The notes under the pieces were generated by a model, which was not told the origin of the DNA, made no database searches, and saw only the letters and a program-made list of their open reading frames with translations. Positions 36,792-44,366 of a stretch of DNA of 47,833 nt are shown here, piece by piece. The stretch comes from Salinarimonas soli (GTDB lineage: Bacteria; Pseudomonadota; Alphaproteobacteria; Rhizobiales; Beijerinckiaceae). The stretch's first letter is position 1; each line of letters starts with the position of its first letter. The position numbers and the translations under genes were made by a program. Location of the stretch: the NCBI RefSeq assembly GCF_008386575.1, contig NZ_VUOA01000019.1:421145-468977 (forward strand), in the 5' to 3' direction.

Positions 36792-37292
36792 TCAGGTCGC
36801 CGGCTTGATCTTCTTCGGGCGGCCGCGGCGGGCGGGGGCCTTGGGGGCTTCCTCGGCCGCCGGAGCGGGGGCTTCCTCGCCGGCGCGCTTGGCGCGCATC
36901 TGGCCCAGGCCGAGGGACTTGGCGAGTTCGGAGCGCTGCTTGGAATAGTTCGGCGCGACCATCGGATAGTCGTGCGGCAGGCCCCACTTGGCGCGGTACA
37001 GCTCGGGCGTCAGACCCATCGTGGTGAGGTGGCGCTTGAGCGAACGATATTGCTTGCCGTCCTCCAGGCTGATCAGGAAGTCCGGCGTGATCGTCTTGCG
37101 GATCGGCATGCGCGGCTCGAGCTTCACCGGCTCGGGCTCGGGCGGCGTGTCGAGGCCCTGGAGCGACTTGTGCACCGCGCCGATCAGGACGGGCAGCTCG
37201 GCCCGCGAAACCCTGTTGTGGGACACGTAGGCCGCGACGATGTCGGCGGCGAGACCAACGAAATCGATGGGCTCATTACCTTCGGATTGCAT
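36792..37292 (-). CDS. mucR: MucR/Ros-family regulator lacking zinc ligands, with AT-hook-like tail
   Basis: A 166-residue Ros/MucR protein. The N-terminal oligomerisation region is about 8-48 (DFVGLAADIVAAYVSHNRVSRAELPVLI). The DNA-binding core reads ITPDFLISLEDGKQYRSLKR, HLTTMGLTPELYRAKWGLPH and DYPMVAPNYSKQRSELAKSL (about 77-135). The usual Cys of CLEDG is Ser, and the distal His of RTHY is Met, so the structural zinc site is gone, as in the described zinc-less Ml proteins of Mesorhizobium. The C terminus ends in an Ala/Pro/Glu linker and RRGRPKKIK, an AT-hook-like motif. MucR proteins are global H-NS-like regulators of exopolysaccharide and motility. The leader (37293-37340) is AT-rich, suiting self-binding. 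Confidence 0.88.
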   Translation of the reverse strand: MQSEGNEPIDFVGLAADIVAAYVSHNRVSRAELPVLIGAVHKSLQGLDTPPEPEPVKLEPRMPIRKTITPDFLISLEDGKQYRSLKRHLTTMGLTPELYRAKWGLPHDYPMVAPNYSKQRSELAKSLGLGQMRAKRAGEEAPAPAAEEAPKAPARRGRPKKIKPAT

Positions 37293-37371
37293 GGATCGAC
37301 TTTCTTTCGTGAAATAACTTTGTTTCGCTTCATCAGGCCTCTTGTCAAGAGGCGCGAGAGCTTATGCCCCG

Positions 37372-37608
37372 TCACTTCATCCGGTCCAGGGCGTGCACGA
37401 GGAGCGCGATCGAGCCCATGGCAAGAAGGAGCGGGCGCCACAGCATGAACTCGGCGCCCGGCGGCGCGCCCGTCGCGGGTGCGCGGGCCGTCTCGGGGGG
37501 AGAGGCGGCGGGCGGGCGCTCGGTCCTGGCGAGCCTCGCCTCGGCGAGCAGGAGGCAGGCTTGCAGCCGGGCGCGGTCGCCGGTGGGGTTCGCGATGTGG
37601 TCGGCCAT
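37372..37608 (-). CDS. Small hypothetical protein with C-terminal membrane segment
   Basis: A 78-residue open frame with a charged N-terminal half (DRARLQACLLLAEARLARTE), a Pro/Ala-rich linker and one hydrophobic C-terminal segment FMLWRPLLLAMGSIALLVHAL before DRMK. The tail-anchored layout and consistent amino-acid use support a real gene, but no clear Shine-Dalgarno sequence or family is seen. Confidence 0.4.
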   Translation of the reverse strand: MADHIANPTGDRARLQACLLLAEARLARTERPPAASPPETARAPATGAPPGAEFMLWRPLLLAMGSIALLVHALDRMK

Positions 37609-37680
37609 GCCGTGACGTTACGGCACAGCCCGTAAATGGCGGCTTTCGGCGATCCTCGAAAAGGCGCCGCATCGCCCATG

Positions 37681-37851
37681 TCAGGGCCGCCGCCGCTCGC
37701 GCTCGTTGCGCTGGAGCCGGGCCAGAAGCTCGGCGTGGTCGGCGGGGATCGGCGCTTCCGTCACGGGCATGTCGGCGCGCAGGGCCTTTCCGATGCGGTT
37801 TCGCGCCTCGCGGTCGAGCCGCGGGGGTGGATCGTCCTTCCGGTCAGCCAT
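37681..37851 (-). CDS. NepR-like small protein (paralogue 1)
   Basis: A 56-residue protein: MADRKDDPPPRLDREARNRI, then GKALRADMPVTEAPIPADHA, ELLARLQRNERERRRP. The pattern IGxxLR....PIPxxxxELLxRL resembles the two helices of NepR, the anti-sigma factor of the alphaproteobacterial general stress response, and the protein is about NepR size. It is clearly related to the neighbouring 59-residue protein. No PhyR or EcfG gene lies in the window, so the assignment rests on sequence pattern only. AGG lies 6 nt before the ATG. Confidence 0.5.
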   Translation of the reverse strand: MADRKDDPPPRLDREARNRIGKALRADMPVTEAPIPADHAELLARLQRNERERRRP

Positions 37852-37937
37852 GGCACCTGCTTTCCTGCAATGCGCTCATGGTCGGCGGCTTTGGTAAAGA
37901 CCGGGTTACCAGGTTGCAGAAGCCCGCCCGGTCCGGC

Positions 37938-38117
37938 CTATGCCTCCCGCCGGCGCTCGCGCTCCTTGCGGCGCAGCGCCAGGAGCAGGTCCACCTGGTC
38001 GTCGGGGATGGGGCTGCCCTCCGGGGGCATATGAAGGGTGCGCAGGAGATAGCCGATCCGCGTCTGGGTGCGCCGCTCGATGCGGGCGCGGGTCGGGGCG
38101 TTGGACTCGTCGGGCAT
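37938..38117 (-). CDS. NepR-like small protein (paralogue 2)
   Basis: A 59-residue protein with RIERRTQTRIGYLLRTLHMP, PEGSPIPDDQVDLLLALRRK and ERERRREA. It shares RIG.LLR...P(I)PdxxxLLxxL and the Arg/Glu-rich tail with its neighbour, showing a tandem duplication. The start at 38117 has GAGAGG at good spacing; an upstream in-frame start is less likely. A CtrA-type box lies about 55 bp upstream. Confidence 0.5.
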   Translation of the reverse strand: MPDESNAPTRARIERRTQTRIGYLLRTLHMPPEGSPIPDDQVDLLLALRRKERERRREA

Positions 38118-38171
38118 GTCAGGCCTCTCGGGGGACAGGGCGCGAACCCAAGGAGGCTTCTGCAAAGATGG

Positions 38172-38186
38172 TTAACGAAGCGTTAA
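38172..38186 (-). promoter_or_regulatory. CtrA-type binding box
   Basis: The minus strand reads TTAA-CGCTTCG-TTAAC, a perfect match to the CtrA consensus TTAA-N7-TTAAC. It is 55 bp upstream of the NepR-like start at 38117. In a high-GC genome this match is unlikely by chance, but CtrA itself is not in the window. Confidence 0.5.
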
Positions 38187-38312
38187 ATTCCTTGCCGGCT
38201 CTGCCATTCGATGCCCGGCATCAGCGCGCGCGCCGGCCCTGCGGCATCGCGACCATGGCAAAACTGCCACGTTGGCGCGCTCTTTCACGGAACCCGCACG
38301 GCATTCCCACAT

Positions 38313-38525
38313 TTGACTCGCATAGACCTGGCTCGGCCGTAAGCTGTTCCAGAGATTCGCGAACGGCTCACGACGTGAGCCAGAAAGTCGAGTGTCGGTG
38401 GGCGCGCAGATCCTTCCACTGCCCCTTCTCAGGCCGGGCCCGCCGGATCCAAGACGACTCGGCTTTCGTCTCAACCCCTCGACCGAATGCGTGACGGACG
38501 GCCTCTTGGCCGTCCGTTCTCGTTT
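38313..38525 (+). ncRNA. Candidate small RNA ending at an intrinsic terminator
   Basis: The terminator at 38494-38525 has no plus-strand gene upstream to serve. TTGACT at 38313-38318 could be a -35, although no good -10 is spaced correctly. A perfect 7-bp hairpin (38365-38381) lies inside. The 5' end is therefore approximate. I do not recognise the family. Confidence 0.35.
38494..38525 (+). terminator. Rho-independent terminator upstream of phoH
   Basis: The perfect 10-bp stem ACGGACGGCC / GGCCGTCCGT with a TCTT loop is followed by TCTCGTTT. It points along the plus strand and lies 30 bp before phoH. Confidence 0.75.
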
Positions 38526-38554
38526 GTGCCCCTTGATGCAGGGAGTATGAAGCC

Positions 38555-39289
38555 TTGAGCAAGCGCCAGGACAAATTGCGTCGCAAGAGCAACCGCCGTT
38601 TCGACGGCTCGGACATCGTGGAGCTTCACGCCGACCGCTTCATGCACGAGCGACAGCAGCCGCCGATCAAGCCCCTCAACGCTACCCAGGCCGATTACCT
38701 CGACGCCCTGGCCCGCGGGACGCAGACGGTGGTGCTCGGTCCCGCCGGGACCGGCAAGACCTGGATCGCCGCCACCTACGCCGCCGACCTCTACCGCGAG
38801 CGGCGCATCCGCAAGATCATCCTGACCCGGCCCAACGTTCCCGGCGGCCGGGGCTTAGGGTTCCTGCCCGGCACGCTGGAGGAGAAGTTCGGCCCCTGGG
38901 CCGCCCCCCTCATCGATGCGATCAAGGAGCGCATCGGCGCTGCGGCCTACGAGATCGCGCTCAAGAACGGCGACATCGAGATGGTGCCCTTCGAGGTGAT
39001 GCGCGGGCGCTCGTGGAAGGACTGCTTCGTCCTCCTGGACGAGGCGCAGAACGCCACCCCCCACGAGATGAAGCTGTTCCTCACCCGCATCGGCGAGGAG
39101 TGCCGGGTGGTGATCAACGGCGACGTGAGCCAGTGCGACCTGCGCGAGGCCTCGGGCCTCGGCACGGTGATCCACCTCATCAAGTCGAACATGATGCCGG
39201 TGCCCGTGATCGAGTTCACCCAGGCCGACATCGTGCGCTCAGGGATCTGCGCCATGTGGGTCCGCGCGTTCCACGACGCGCAGATCTAG
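38555..39289 (+). CDS. PhoH-family ATPase
   Basis: A 244-residue P-loop ATPase of the PhoH group (helicase-like fold, role in RNA metabolism or stress proposed for relatives). It has Walker A VLGPAGTGKTW (about 68-78), LTRPNVPGGRGLGFLPGTLEEKF, Walker B CFVLLDEAQNATPHEMKLFLTR (about 158-180) and INGDVSQCD. The start is TTG at 38555, directed by GGGAG 9 nt upstream. A 3-codon frame ATG-AAG-CCT-TGA sits between, and its stop overlaps the TTG, so starting at that ATG is impossible. The N terminus is basic (SKRQDKLRRKSNRR). Confidence 0.88.
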   Translation: MSKRQDKLRRKSNRRFDGSDIVELHADRFMHERQQPPIKPLNATQADYLDALARGTQTVVLGPAGTGKTWIAATYAADLYRERRIRKIILTRPNVPGGRGLGFLPGTLEEKFGPWAAPLIDAIKERIGAAAYEIALKNGDIEMVPFEVMRGRSWKDCFVLLDEAQNATPHEMKLFLTRIGEECRVVINGDVSQCDLREASGLGTVIHLIKSNMMPVPVIEFTQADIVRSGICAMWVRAFHDAQI

Positions 39290-39320
39290 GCCTCAGGCTC
39301 CGGGGCGGGGCGCCCCGGGC

Positions 39321-39857
39321 CTAATCCTCGATCCCGGTGCCGGGCTTCCTCAGCGGCGCCGGGTCGGCCTGGCCGAGCAGGGCCTCCGGCAAGGCCGGCC
39401 GCGGCAGGACCGGGGCGGGCCGCGCGGGCGCCACCTCCGGCACCACCTCTCGGGGCAGGATGATCGGCGCGGGCGCGTCGCCGGGGCGCTCCCCGATCAG
39501 GGTGCGGATCGTGTCCACGAGCGCGAGCGGCGCATAGGGCTTCGTCAGGAAGCGCGCCCCCGGGGGGAGGGGCCCCGTCAGGTTCAGCCCCGAGGTCACG
39601 ACGATCGCCACGTCGGGCCACCCGACATGGACCGCGTGGGCGAGCGCGAGACCGTCCATGGAGCCCGGCATGTTCACGTCGGTGAAGAGGACCCGCACGT
39701 CGGTGCGCACCCGCAGGATGGCGATCGCCTCGTCCGCGTTCGCGGCCGAGATGACCCTGAACCCCCCATCCTCGACGAGAACCTCGTCCGCGAACATGCG
39801 CACGAGGGCCTCGTCCTCGACGAGGAGGACGACGGCGGGCTTCTGATCGTCGGTCAT
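39321..39857 (-). CDS. Single-domain response regulator with C-terminal extension
   Basis: A 178-residue protein. The receiver (about 7-122) has VEDE, the phosphoacceptor Asp in VLFTDVNMPGSMDG (about 58), Thr/Ser in VVTSG and Lys in FLTKPYAP. It then has a Pro/Ala-rich tail of about 55 residues with no output domain. It lacks the FATGUY motif. The start MTDDQKP at 39857 is preferred to a longer frame. Stand-alone receivers of this kind often partner HWE kinases such as the one encoded 1 kb upstream on the same strand. Confidence 0.85.
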   Translation of the reverse strand: MTDDQKPAVVLLVEDEALVRMFADEVLVEDGGFRVISAANADEAIAILRVRTDVRVLFTDVNMPGSMDGLALAHAVHVGWPDVAIVVTSGLNLTGPLPPGARFLTKPYAPLALVDTIRTLIGERPGDAPAPIILPREVVPEVAPARPAPVLPRPALPEALLGQADPAPLRKPGTGIED

Positions 39858-40014
39858 GATGGTCCTTGACATCCGCTCGACTGAGAGCGGCGGCGCCATA
39901 GGGCGCCCGGCAGGTTCGCCGCTCGAAAACCTGTGCGACGGTTACTTATAGTCGACTTTACGACAAAAAAGACCTGCGCGTTCGGTCATACGGTCTCGTG
40001 CGGATAACGCTGGG

Positions 40015-40806
40015 TCAGCCGGATCGGGCCGGATCGGCCTCTGTCCCGCCCGCCCGCCGGGCGGCCTCGTCGAGGGTCAGGGCCGGGGCGCCGGCCCGGT
40101 CGGTCAGCGCGCGCACGCCCGTGATGGCGAAGAAGCCGTAGGCCGCCTTCGAGGCGAGGTCGAGGAGCGTGTAGATCGCGGTCGTCGCGGTGCCGCCCCA
40201 TTGCCCGAGCCCCTCGTTCCCGAGAAGGAAGTTCACGGGATAGAGAAACCAGATCACCGAGAGCACCACGGCGTTGCGCAAGTAGAGCCGGCGGTGGTCG
40301 GCCCCCGTGACCCGCGCTTCCAGGAGAAGCGGCCCGCAGATCAGGTAATAGACCGCCAGGAACGCGCCCGAGCTGACCCCGTACCAGATCCATTTCTCGT
40401 GCGAGCCCGAGGGCGAGAGGGCCGCCACAAGGCCCGTCAGGATCATGATGATGTCGGCGCCGATGAGCCCCGCCACCACGGGCTTGCGCCGGGTGATGGG
40501 AGAGCCGAGCGCGGTGGTGGCGAGGCCGAGCAGCAGGAGCGGGGTCGTGAAGGTCCAGGTGATGTAGCGCGAGACGAAGACCTGCCGCCCGTCGTCGGCC
40601 GTGAGGCTGCCCTGGCCCAGCGCCATGGCGAGATAGGTGCCAAAGGCGATTAGGAGGACGAAGAACTGGCTCACCGCCTGGCTCTCCTCGAAGGGCGTGC
40701 GGGCGCGCTTCACGAAGGCGAGCATCACGATGGCCGCGAGCGCCATGCCGGCGACGCCGACCCACAGCCAGGCTTCCGTTGCGGGCTCGATGGGTCTGGG
40801 ATTCAT
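40015..40806 (-). CDS. Microbial rhodopsin with T-T-G motif
   Basis: A 263-residue seven-helix type-1 rhodopsin. Helix C reads SRYITWTFTTPLLLLGLA, aligning without gaps to bacteriorhodopsin RYADWLFTTPLLLLDLA: Arg82 is kept, Asp85 is Thr, Thr89 is kept and Asp96 is Gly. Helix F has VLSVIWFLYPVNFLLGNEG. Helix G has LLDLASKAAYGFFAI with the Asp212 equivalent and the retinal Schiff-base Lys. Loss of Asp85 argues against an ordinary outward proton pump. Thr at this position is shared with halorhodopsin (T-S-A), so an anion pump or a sensor is possible. GGAAGG lies 6 nt before the ATG. No retinal synthesis gene is in the window. It is flanked by a response regulator and an HWE kinase on the same strand. 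Confidence 0.9.
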   Translation of the reverse strand: MNPRPIEPATEAWLWVGVAGMALAAIVMLAFVKRARTPFEESQAVSQFFVLLIAFGTYLAMALGQGSLTADDGRQVFVSRYITWTFTTPLLLLGLATTALGSPITRRKPVVAGLIGADIIMILTGLVAALSPSGSHEKWIWYGVSSGAFLAVYYLICGPLLLEARVTGADHRRLYLRNAVVLSVIWFLYPVNFLLGNEGLGQWGGTATTAIYTLLDLASKAAYGFFAITGVRALTDRAGAPALTLDEAARRAGGTEADPARSG

Positions 40807-40929
40807 GGATGCCTTCCGCTCCGTCTCAAGGCCGCGGGCGTGCTCATCGGACGGGCGGTCGCGGGCTGATCGAAAACGGCCAAGCCGGGACGCGGTTCGC
40901 GGGTGCGGCGAAGAGGACCAGCGCGCCTG

Positions 40930-42690
40930 CTACAGAGCCGCGATGGCGGGCCTGCCCCGGCGGGGCTCGAGGGGGAGGACGGGCTTCGTCTGCGCCTCGC
41001 CGAGCGACACCAGCATGCGGCAGGCGAGTCCCTCGGGCGCGAAGTCGAGATGGGTCTCGCCGTCGAGATCGCGGGCGATGCCCTGCTGGAGCAGGCGCGA
41101 GCCGAAGCCCTTGCGCGCGGGCGGGGTCACGCGCGGGCCGCCCGTCTCCTTCCAGACGAGATGGAGGCGGGGTCCCGCCTCGTCGTCGCTCACGCGCCAC
41201 GACACCCGGATGCAGCCCTCGGGCACCGAGAGCGCCCCGTATTTCGCGGCGTTGGTGGCAAGCTCATGGGCCGCGAGCCCCATGGGAACGGCGACGCGCG
41301 GCGACAGGGGCACGGAGGGGCCGTCGAGGACGATGCGCCGCCCGGAGCGGTCGTCGTAGGGGTCGAGCTCGGTGCGCAGGAGATCGTGCAGGGACACCGT
41401 CTCCCAGGCGGCCGCCGTGAGGAGGTTGTGGGTCTTCGACAGGGCCATGATGCGTGCCTCCAGGTTCTCCCGGTAGGCCTCCTGGGTCGGCGCCGAGCGG
41501 CCCGTGAGCATCGCCATGGCCTGGACGGTGGCGAGCGTGTTCTTGACCCGGTGGTTCAACTCCTTGATGAGCAATTGCTGCCGGCGCTCCTTGGCGTCGA
41601 GCTCGCGTGCGGCGGCCGCAAGCGCGTCTGCCACCTGGCCCACCTCGCTCGTGGCGCCCTCGGGCACGGCGATCGGCTCGCCGCGGCCCAGAGCCGCCGC
41701 GGAGCCCGCGAGGGTGCGCAGGGGACGCACCACGATCTCGGCCGCGAACCACGCCAGCACCGCGGTGAGGAGGGCGACGAGGGCGCCCCAGATCGCGATC
41801 CGCCGCTGCATCTGCCCCACGGCAGCGAAGGCGAGGTCGGCGTCCTGGCGCACGAGAACCGACCACCCCAGGCCCGGATAGTCGCGATAGCCGGAGGTGC
41901 GCGTGTAGCCGCTGAGATAGGTGCGCCCGTCCGCCCAGGTCTCCACCGCCGAACCGCCCGTGCCCGCGGCGGCGCTCCTGGCGCTGCGGGCGGTCGGAAC
42001 GGTCTTGAGGAGCTCCCGCGGGCCGAGCAGGACGGTGCCGTCGCGGGCGAGCACGAACACGTCGATCTCGGGGTGGCGCACATGCGCCGCCCGGCGCAGG
42101 GCCCGCTCCAGGTCCTCCGCCCACGACCAGTAGAGATGCGCCGCGAGCACGCCCGCGAACGAGCCGTCGGCCGCCTGCACGGGCGCCGCGAGATCGACGA
42201 AGCGGGGAGGATCCCTTGGGTCGTTCGCCAGGAGGTTGGCGAGCAGGATCGCGTCGTGCACGTCGCCGACGAAGGGAGCCTTGCTGCCCTCCACGAAATA
42301 GTCGCGCTTCCCCACGTCCGCGCCGACCACCTTCGGGATCGTGGCGGCCTGGACCACGCCGTCGGGGGGAACGAAGAGGATCGCCGCGTAGTCGGGATAG
42401 GTGGCGCGCAGGCGCTCGATCGCGGCGCTCCGAACACCGGGGCTCGAATCGCGCACGCCGTCGAGCGCGGCCGCGACCTGGATGTCGCGCCAGCGCTCGT
42501 ACATGCCGCGGTCGAGATTGTCCGCCATGTGGGTGGCGAGCTCGGCGAGGTCCGCACCGATGTCGCGGCGCAGCCGCTCGCTGGTCTCGCGGCTGGCGAG
42601 GATCGCCAGGGCGGCGGTCGCGACGAGGCCGATGACCGCGATGGTCATCGCGAACACCAGGCGAAGCGACGGGCGGCGGCCCGCGACCAT
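40930..42690 (-). CDS. Membrane HWE-family sensor histidine kinase
   Basis: A kinase of 586 residues from the ATG at 42690; a GTG four codons upstream is an alternative. Membrane helix 1 is about 12-34 (VFAMTIAVIGLVATAALAIL), followed by a periplasmic Cache-like sensor to about residue 285, helix 2 (IWGALVALLTAVLAWFAAEIVV) and HAMP. The HWE kinase core has LNHRVKNTLATVQAMA (phospho-His), HELATNAAKYGALS, HLVWKETGGP and GFGSRLLQQGIARD. HWE kinases in alphaproteobacteria often feed stand-alone receivers or PhyR. It lies 123 bp upstream of the rhodopsin gene on the same strand. Confidence 0.9.
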   Translation of the reverse strand: MVAGRRPSLRLVFAMTIAVIGLVATAALAILASRETSERLRRDIGADLAELATHMADNLDRGMYERWRDIQVAAALDGVRDSSPGVRSAAIERLRATYPDYAAILFVPPDGVVQAATIPKVVGADVGKRDYFVEGSKAPFVGDVHDAILLANLLANDPRDPPRFVDLAAPVQAADGSFAGVLAAHLYWSWAEDLERALRRAAHVRHPEIDVFVLARDGTVLLGPRELLKTVPTARSARSAAAGTGGSAVETWADGRTYLSGYTRTSGYRDYPGLGWSVLVRQDADLAFAAVGQMQRRIAIWGALVALLTAVLAWFAAEIVVRPLRTLAGSAAALGRGEPIAVPEGATSEVGQVADALAAAARELDAKERRQQLLIKELNHRVKNTLATVQAMAMLTGRSAPTQEAYRENLEARIMALSKTHNLLTAAAWETVSLHDLLRTELDPYDDRSGRRIVLDGPSVPLSPRVAVPMGLAAHELATNAAKYGALSVPEGCIRVSWRVSDDEAGPRLHLVWKETGGPRVTPPARKGFGSRLLQQGIARDLDGETHLDFAPEGLACRMLVSLGEAQTKPVLPLEPRRGRPAIAAL

Positions 42691-42702
42691 GACCATCCTC
42701 AC

Positions 42703-42982
42703 GTTGAGCGGCGCGAGGCTAGACCATTTTCCCGCTTCGCGACAGGCCCCGGGGCGAGGCGGCCCGCGTCATTCCCGCTCATGGCGAACGAAACGTCACA
42801 GGCGCCGCCGGCGGCGCCCCGCATCCCTCTGCCGACCCGGCAATTCCTGCCGCGCGCCGGGCAGAACCTGCGGGGCCGAGCGCCAGGGCTGGGAAAAAAC
42901 GCCAGCGGAATCAACGAACTTCGCCCGGCATGCCCCTTGCGAGCCCTCTCGCGGTCCATCCAAGCCGGATGAGGGGAGTACC
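42703..42982. other. Intergenic region upstream of flgE
   Basis: The region separates the divergent HWE kinase and flgE. A perfect 18-bp palindrome GGCGCCGCC/GGCGGCGCC is at 42801-42818, and an A6 run is near 42895. No sigma-54 or sigma-28 promoter consensus was found. A 63-codon frame (42781-42972) has no ribosome binding site and is not called. Confidence 0.4.
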
Positions 42983-44347
42983 ATGGGTATCTTCGGAGCG
43001 ATGACGACGGCCGTCTCCGGCCTTCGCGCGCAGTCCTACTCGCTCGAGAACATCTCGGGCAACATCGCCAACTCGCAGACGACGGGCTTCAAGCGCGTCG
43101 AGACGAGCTTCGTCGACATGATTCCCGACACCCCGCCCAACCGCGGCCTGGCGGGCTCGGTGACGGCCTATTCGCGGCTTACCAACACCATCCAGGGCGA
43201 CCTGCAGCCCACCGGCATCTCCACCAACATGGCGATCAATGGCGAGGGCTATTTCATCGTCCGCGAGCGCACGGGCACGAACAACACCGACCCGGTGTTC
43301 TCGGGCCGCAACTATTACACCCGTCGCGGCGATTTCAGCCTCGACCGCAGCGGCCACCTCGTGAACGGTGCGGGCTTCTACCTGCGCGGCGAGACCATCG
43401 ACCCGGCGACGGGCCAGGTGCGCAACGGCGGCGCGGGCGTGATCCAGATCTCGCAGGCTCCGCTCCCAGCGACGAAGACCGAGACCATCAAGTACGCCGC
43501 GAGCCTGCCCAGCCGCCCGGCCACCAACGCGTCGATCGGCGGCGCGGCGAATTCCGAGCTCCTCTCCCTCGTGGAGAGCGGAGGCGGCTATACGGGAGCC
43601 CAGCAGTCGGCCTTCCTGGACCAGACGATCTCCGGCGGCTCGATCGTCGCCTACAACGAGATCGGGGCGCCGGTCGACGTGCAGTTCCGGTGGGGCAAGA
43701 CGAACAACGGCACCGCGGGCCCGCCCGCCACGTCCGGCACCTGGAACCTCTATTACATGACGAACAGCACGGCGACGGGCGGGACCCAGGCGTGGCGGAA
43801 CGTGGGCACCTCGGTCACCTTCGACACCGCCGGCCGGATGACCCTACCCGCCGCGCCGGGCACGCTCAGCATCTCGAACCTCACCATCGACGGGCTCGTC
43901 GTGGGCGACGTCACGGTGGATTTCGGCGACCAGCTGCGCCAGTACCCCGCCACCAACGGCGCCATCCAGGGCGCTGCCCTCCAGCAGAACGGCTTCCCGA
44001 CCGGTACCCTCGACTCGGTCGCCGTGAACTCGGACGGGCTCATCGTCGGCAACTATTCCAACGGCCGGATCGTGCCGGTGGGCCGGGTGACCGTGGTGCA
44101 GTTCAACGCCGACAACGCCCTGAAGCGCGGCGACGGCGGCACCTACGAGGAGACCTTCGAGTCCGGCCCGCCGATCATCGGCATGGGCAGCGCGAACCTC
44201 ACCGGCGGCCATGTCGAGAACTCGAATACCGACATTGCCGAGGAATTCTCGAAGATGATCGTAACCCAGCAGGCCTATTCTGCGAACACGCGCGTGGTCT
44301 CCACCGCGCAGCAGATGATGCAGGACATCATCAACATCGTCCGGTGA
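42983..44347 (+). CDS. flgE: Flagellar hook protein FlgE
   Basis: A 454-residue axial protein. The N-terminal rod motif is MGIFGAMTTAVSGLRAQSYS then LENISGNIANSQTTGFKRVE (about 1-40), followed by the FlgE/F/G insert with INGEGYFIVRE and YYTRRGDFSLDRSGHLVN. The C-terminal helix is NSNTDIAEEFSKMIVTQQAYSANTRVVSTAQQMMQDII. The central part (about 170-370) is the variable outer hook domain. The true start is the ATG after GAGGGGAG; the longer upstream frame is antisense to the kinase gene. It is followed 19 bp later by flgK. Confidence 0.93.
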   Translation: MGIFGAMTTAVSGLRAQSYSLENISGNIANSQTTGFKRVETSFVDMIPDTPPNRGLAGSVTAYSRLTNTIQGDLQPTGISTNMAINGEGYFIVRERTGTNNTDPVFSGRNYYTRRGDFSLDRSGHLVNGAGFYLRGETIDPATGQVRNGGAGVIQISQAPLPATKTETIKYAASLPSRPATNASIGGAANSELLSLVESGGGYTGAQQSAFLDQTISGGSIVAYNEIGAPVDVQFRWGKTNNGTAGPPATSGTWNLYYMTNSTATGGTQAWRNVGTSVTFDTAGRMTLPAAPGTLSISNLTIDGLVVGDVTVDFGDQLRQYPATNGAIQGAALQQNGFPTGTLDSVAVNSDGLIVGNYSNGRIVPVGRVTVVQFNADNALKRGDGGTYEETFESGPPIIGMGSANLTGGHVENSNTDIAEEFSKMIVTQQAYSANTRVVSTAQQMMQDIINIVR

Positions 44348-44366
44348 CGTGAGGGGAGGCGACGCG

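Larger units (their letters stand above)
38118..38554. other. Gene-free region between NepR-like gene and phoH
   Basis: These 437 bp hold a CtrA-type box (38172-38186), a hairpin GGCTCAC-GAC-GTGAGCC (38365-38381), a strong U-tailed terminator (38494-38525) and the phoH ribosome binding site. The open frames here have no protein-like composition. A small RNA in this stretch is the most likely content. Confidence 0.5.

Noticed and set aside
42781-42972. 63-codon frame just before flgE
   Set aside because: No Shine-Dalgarno, low-complexity Pro/Ala/Arg composition and no recognisable family; weak support despite its position.
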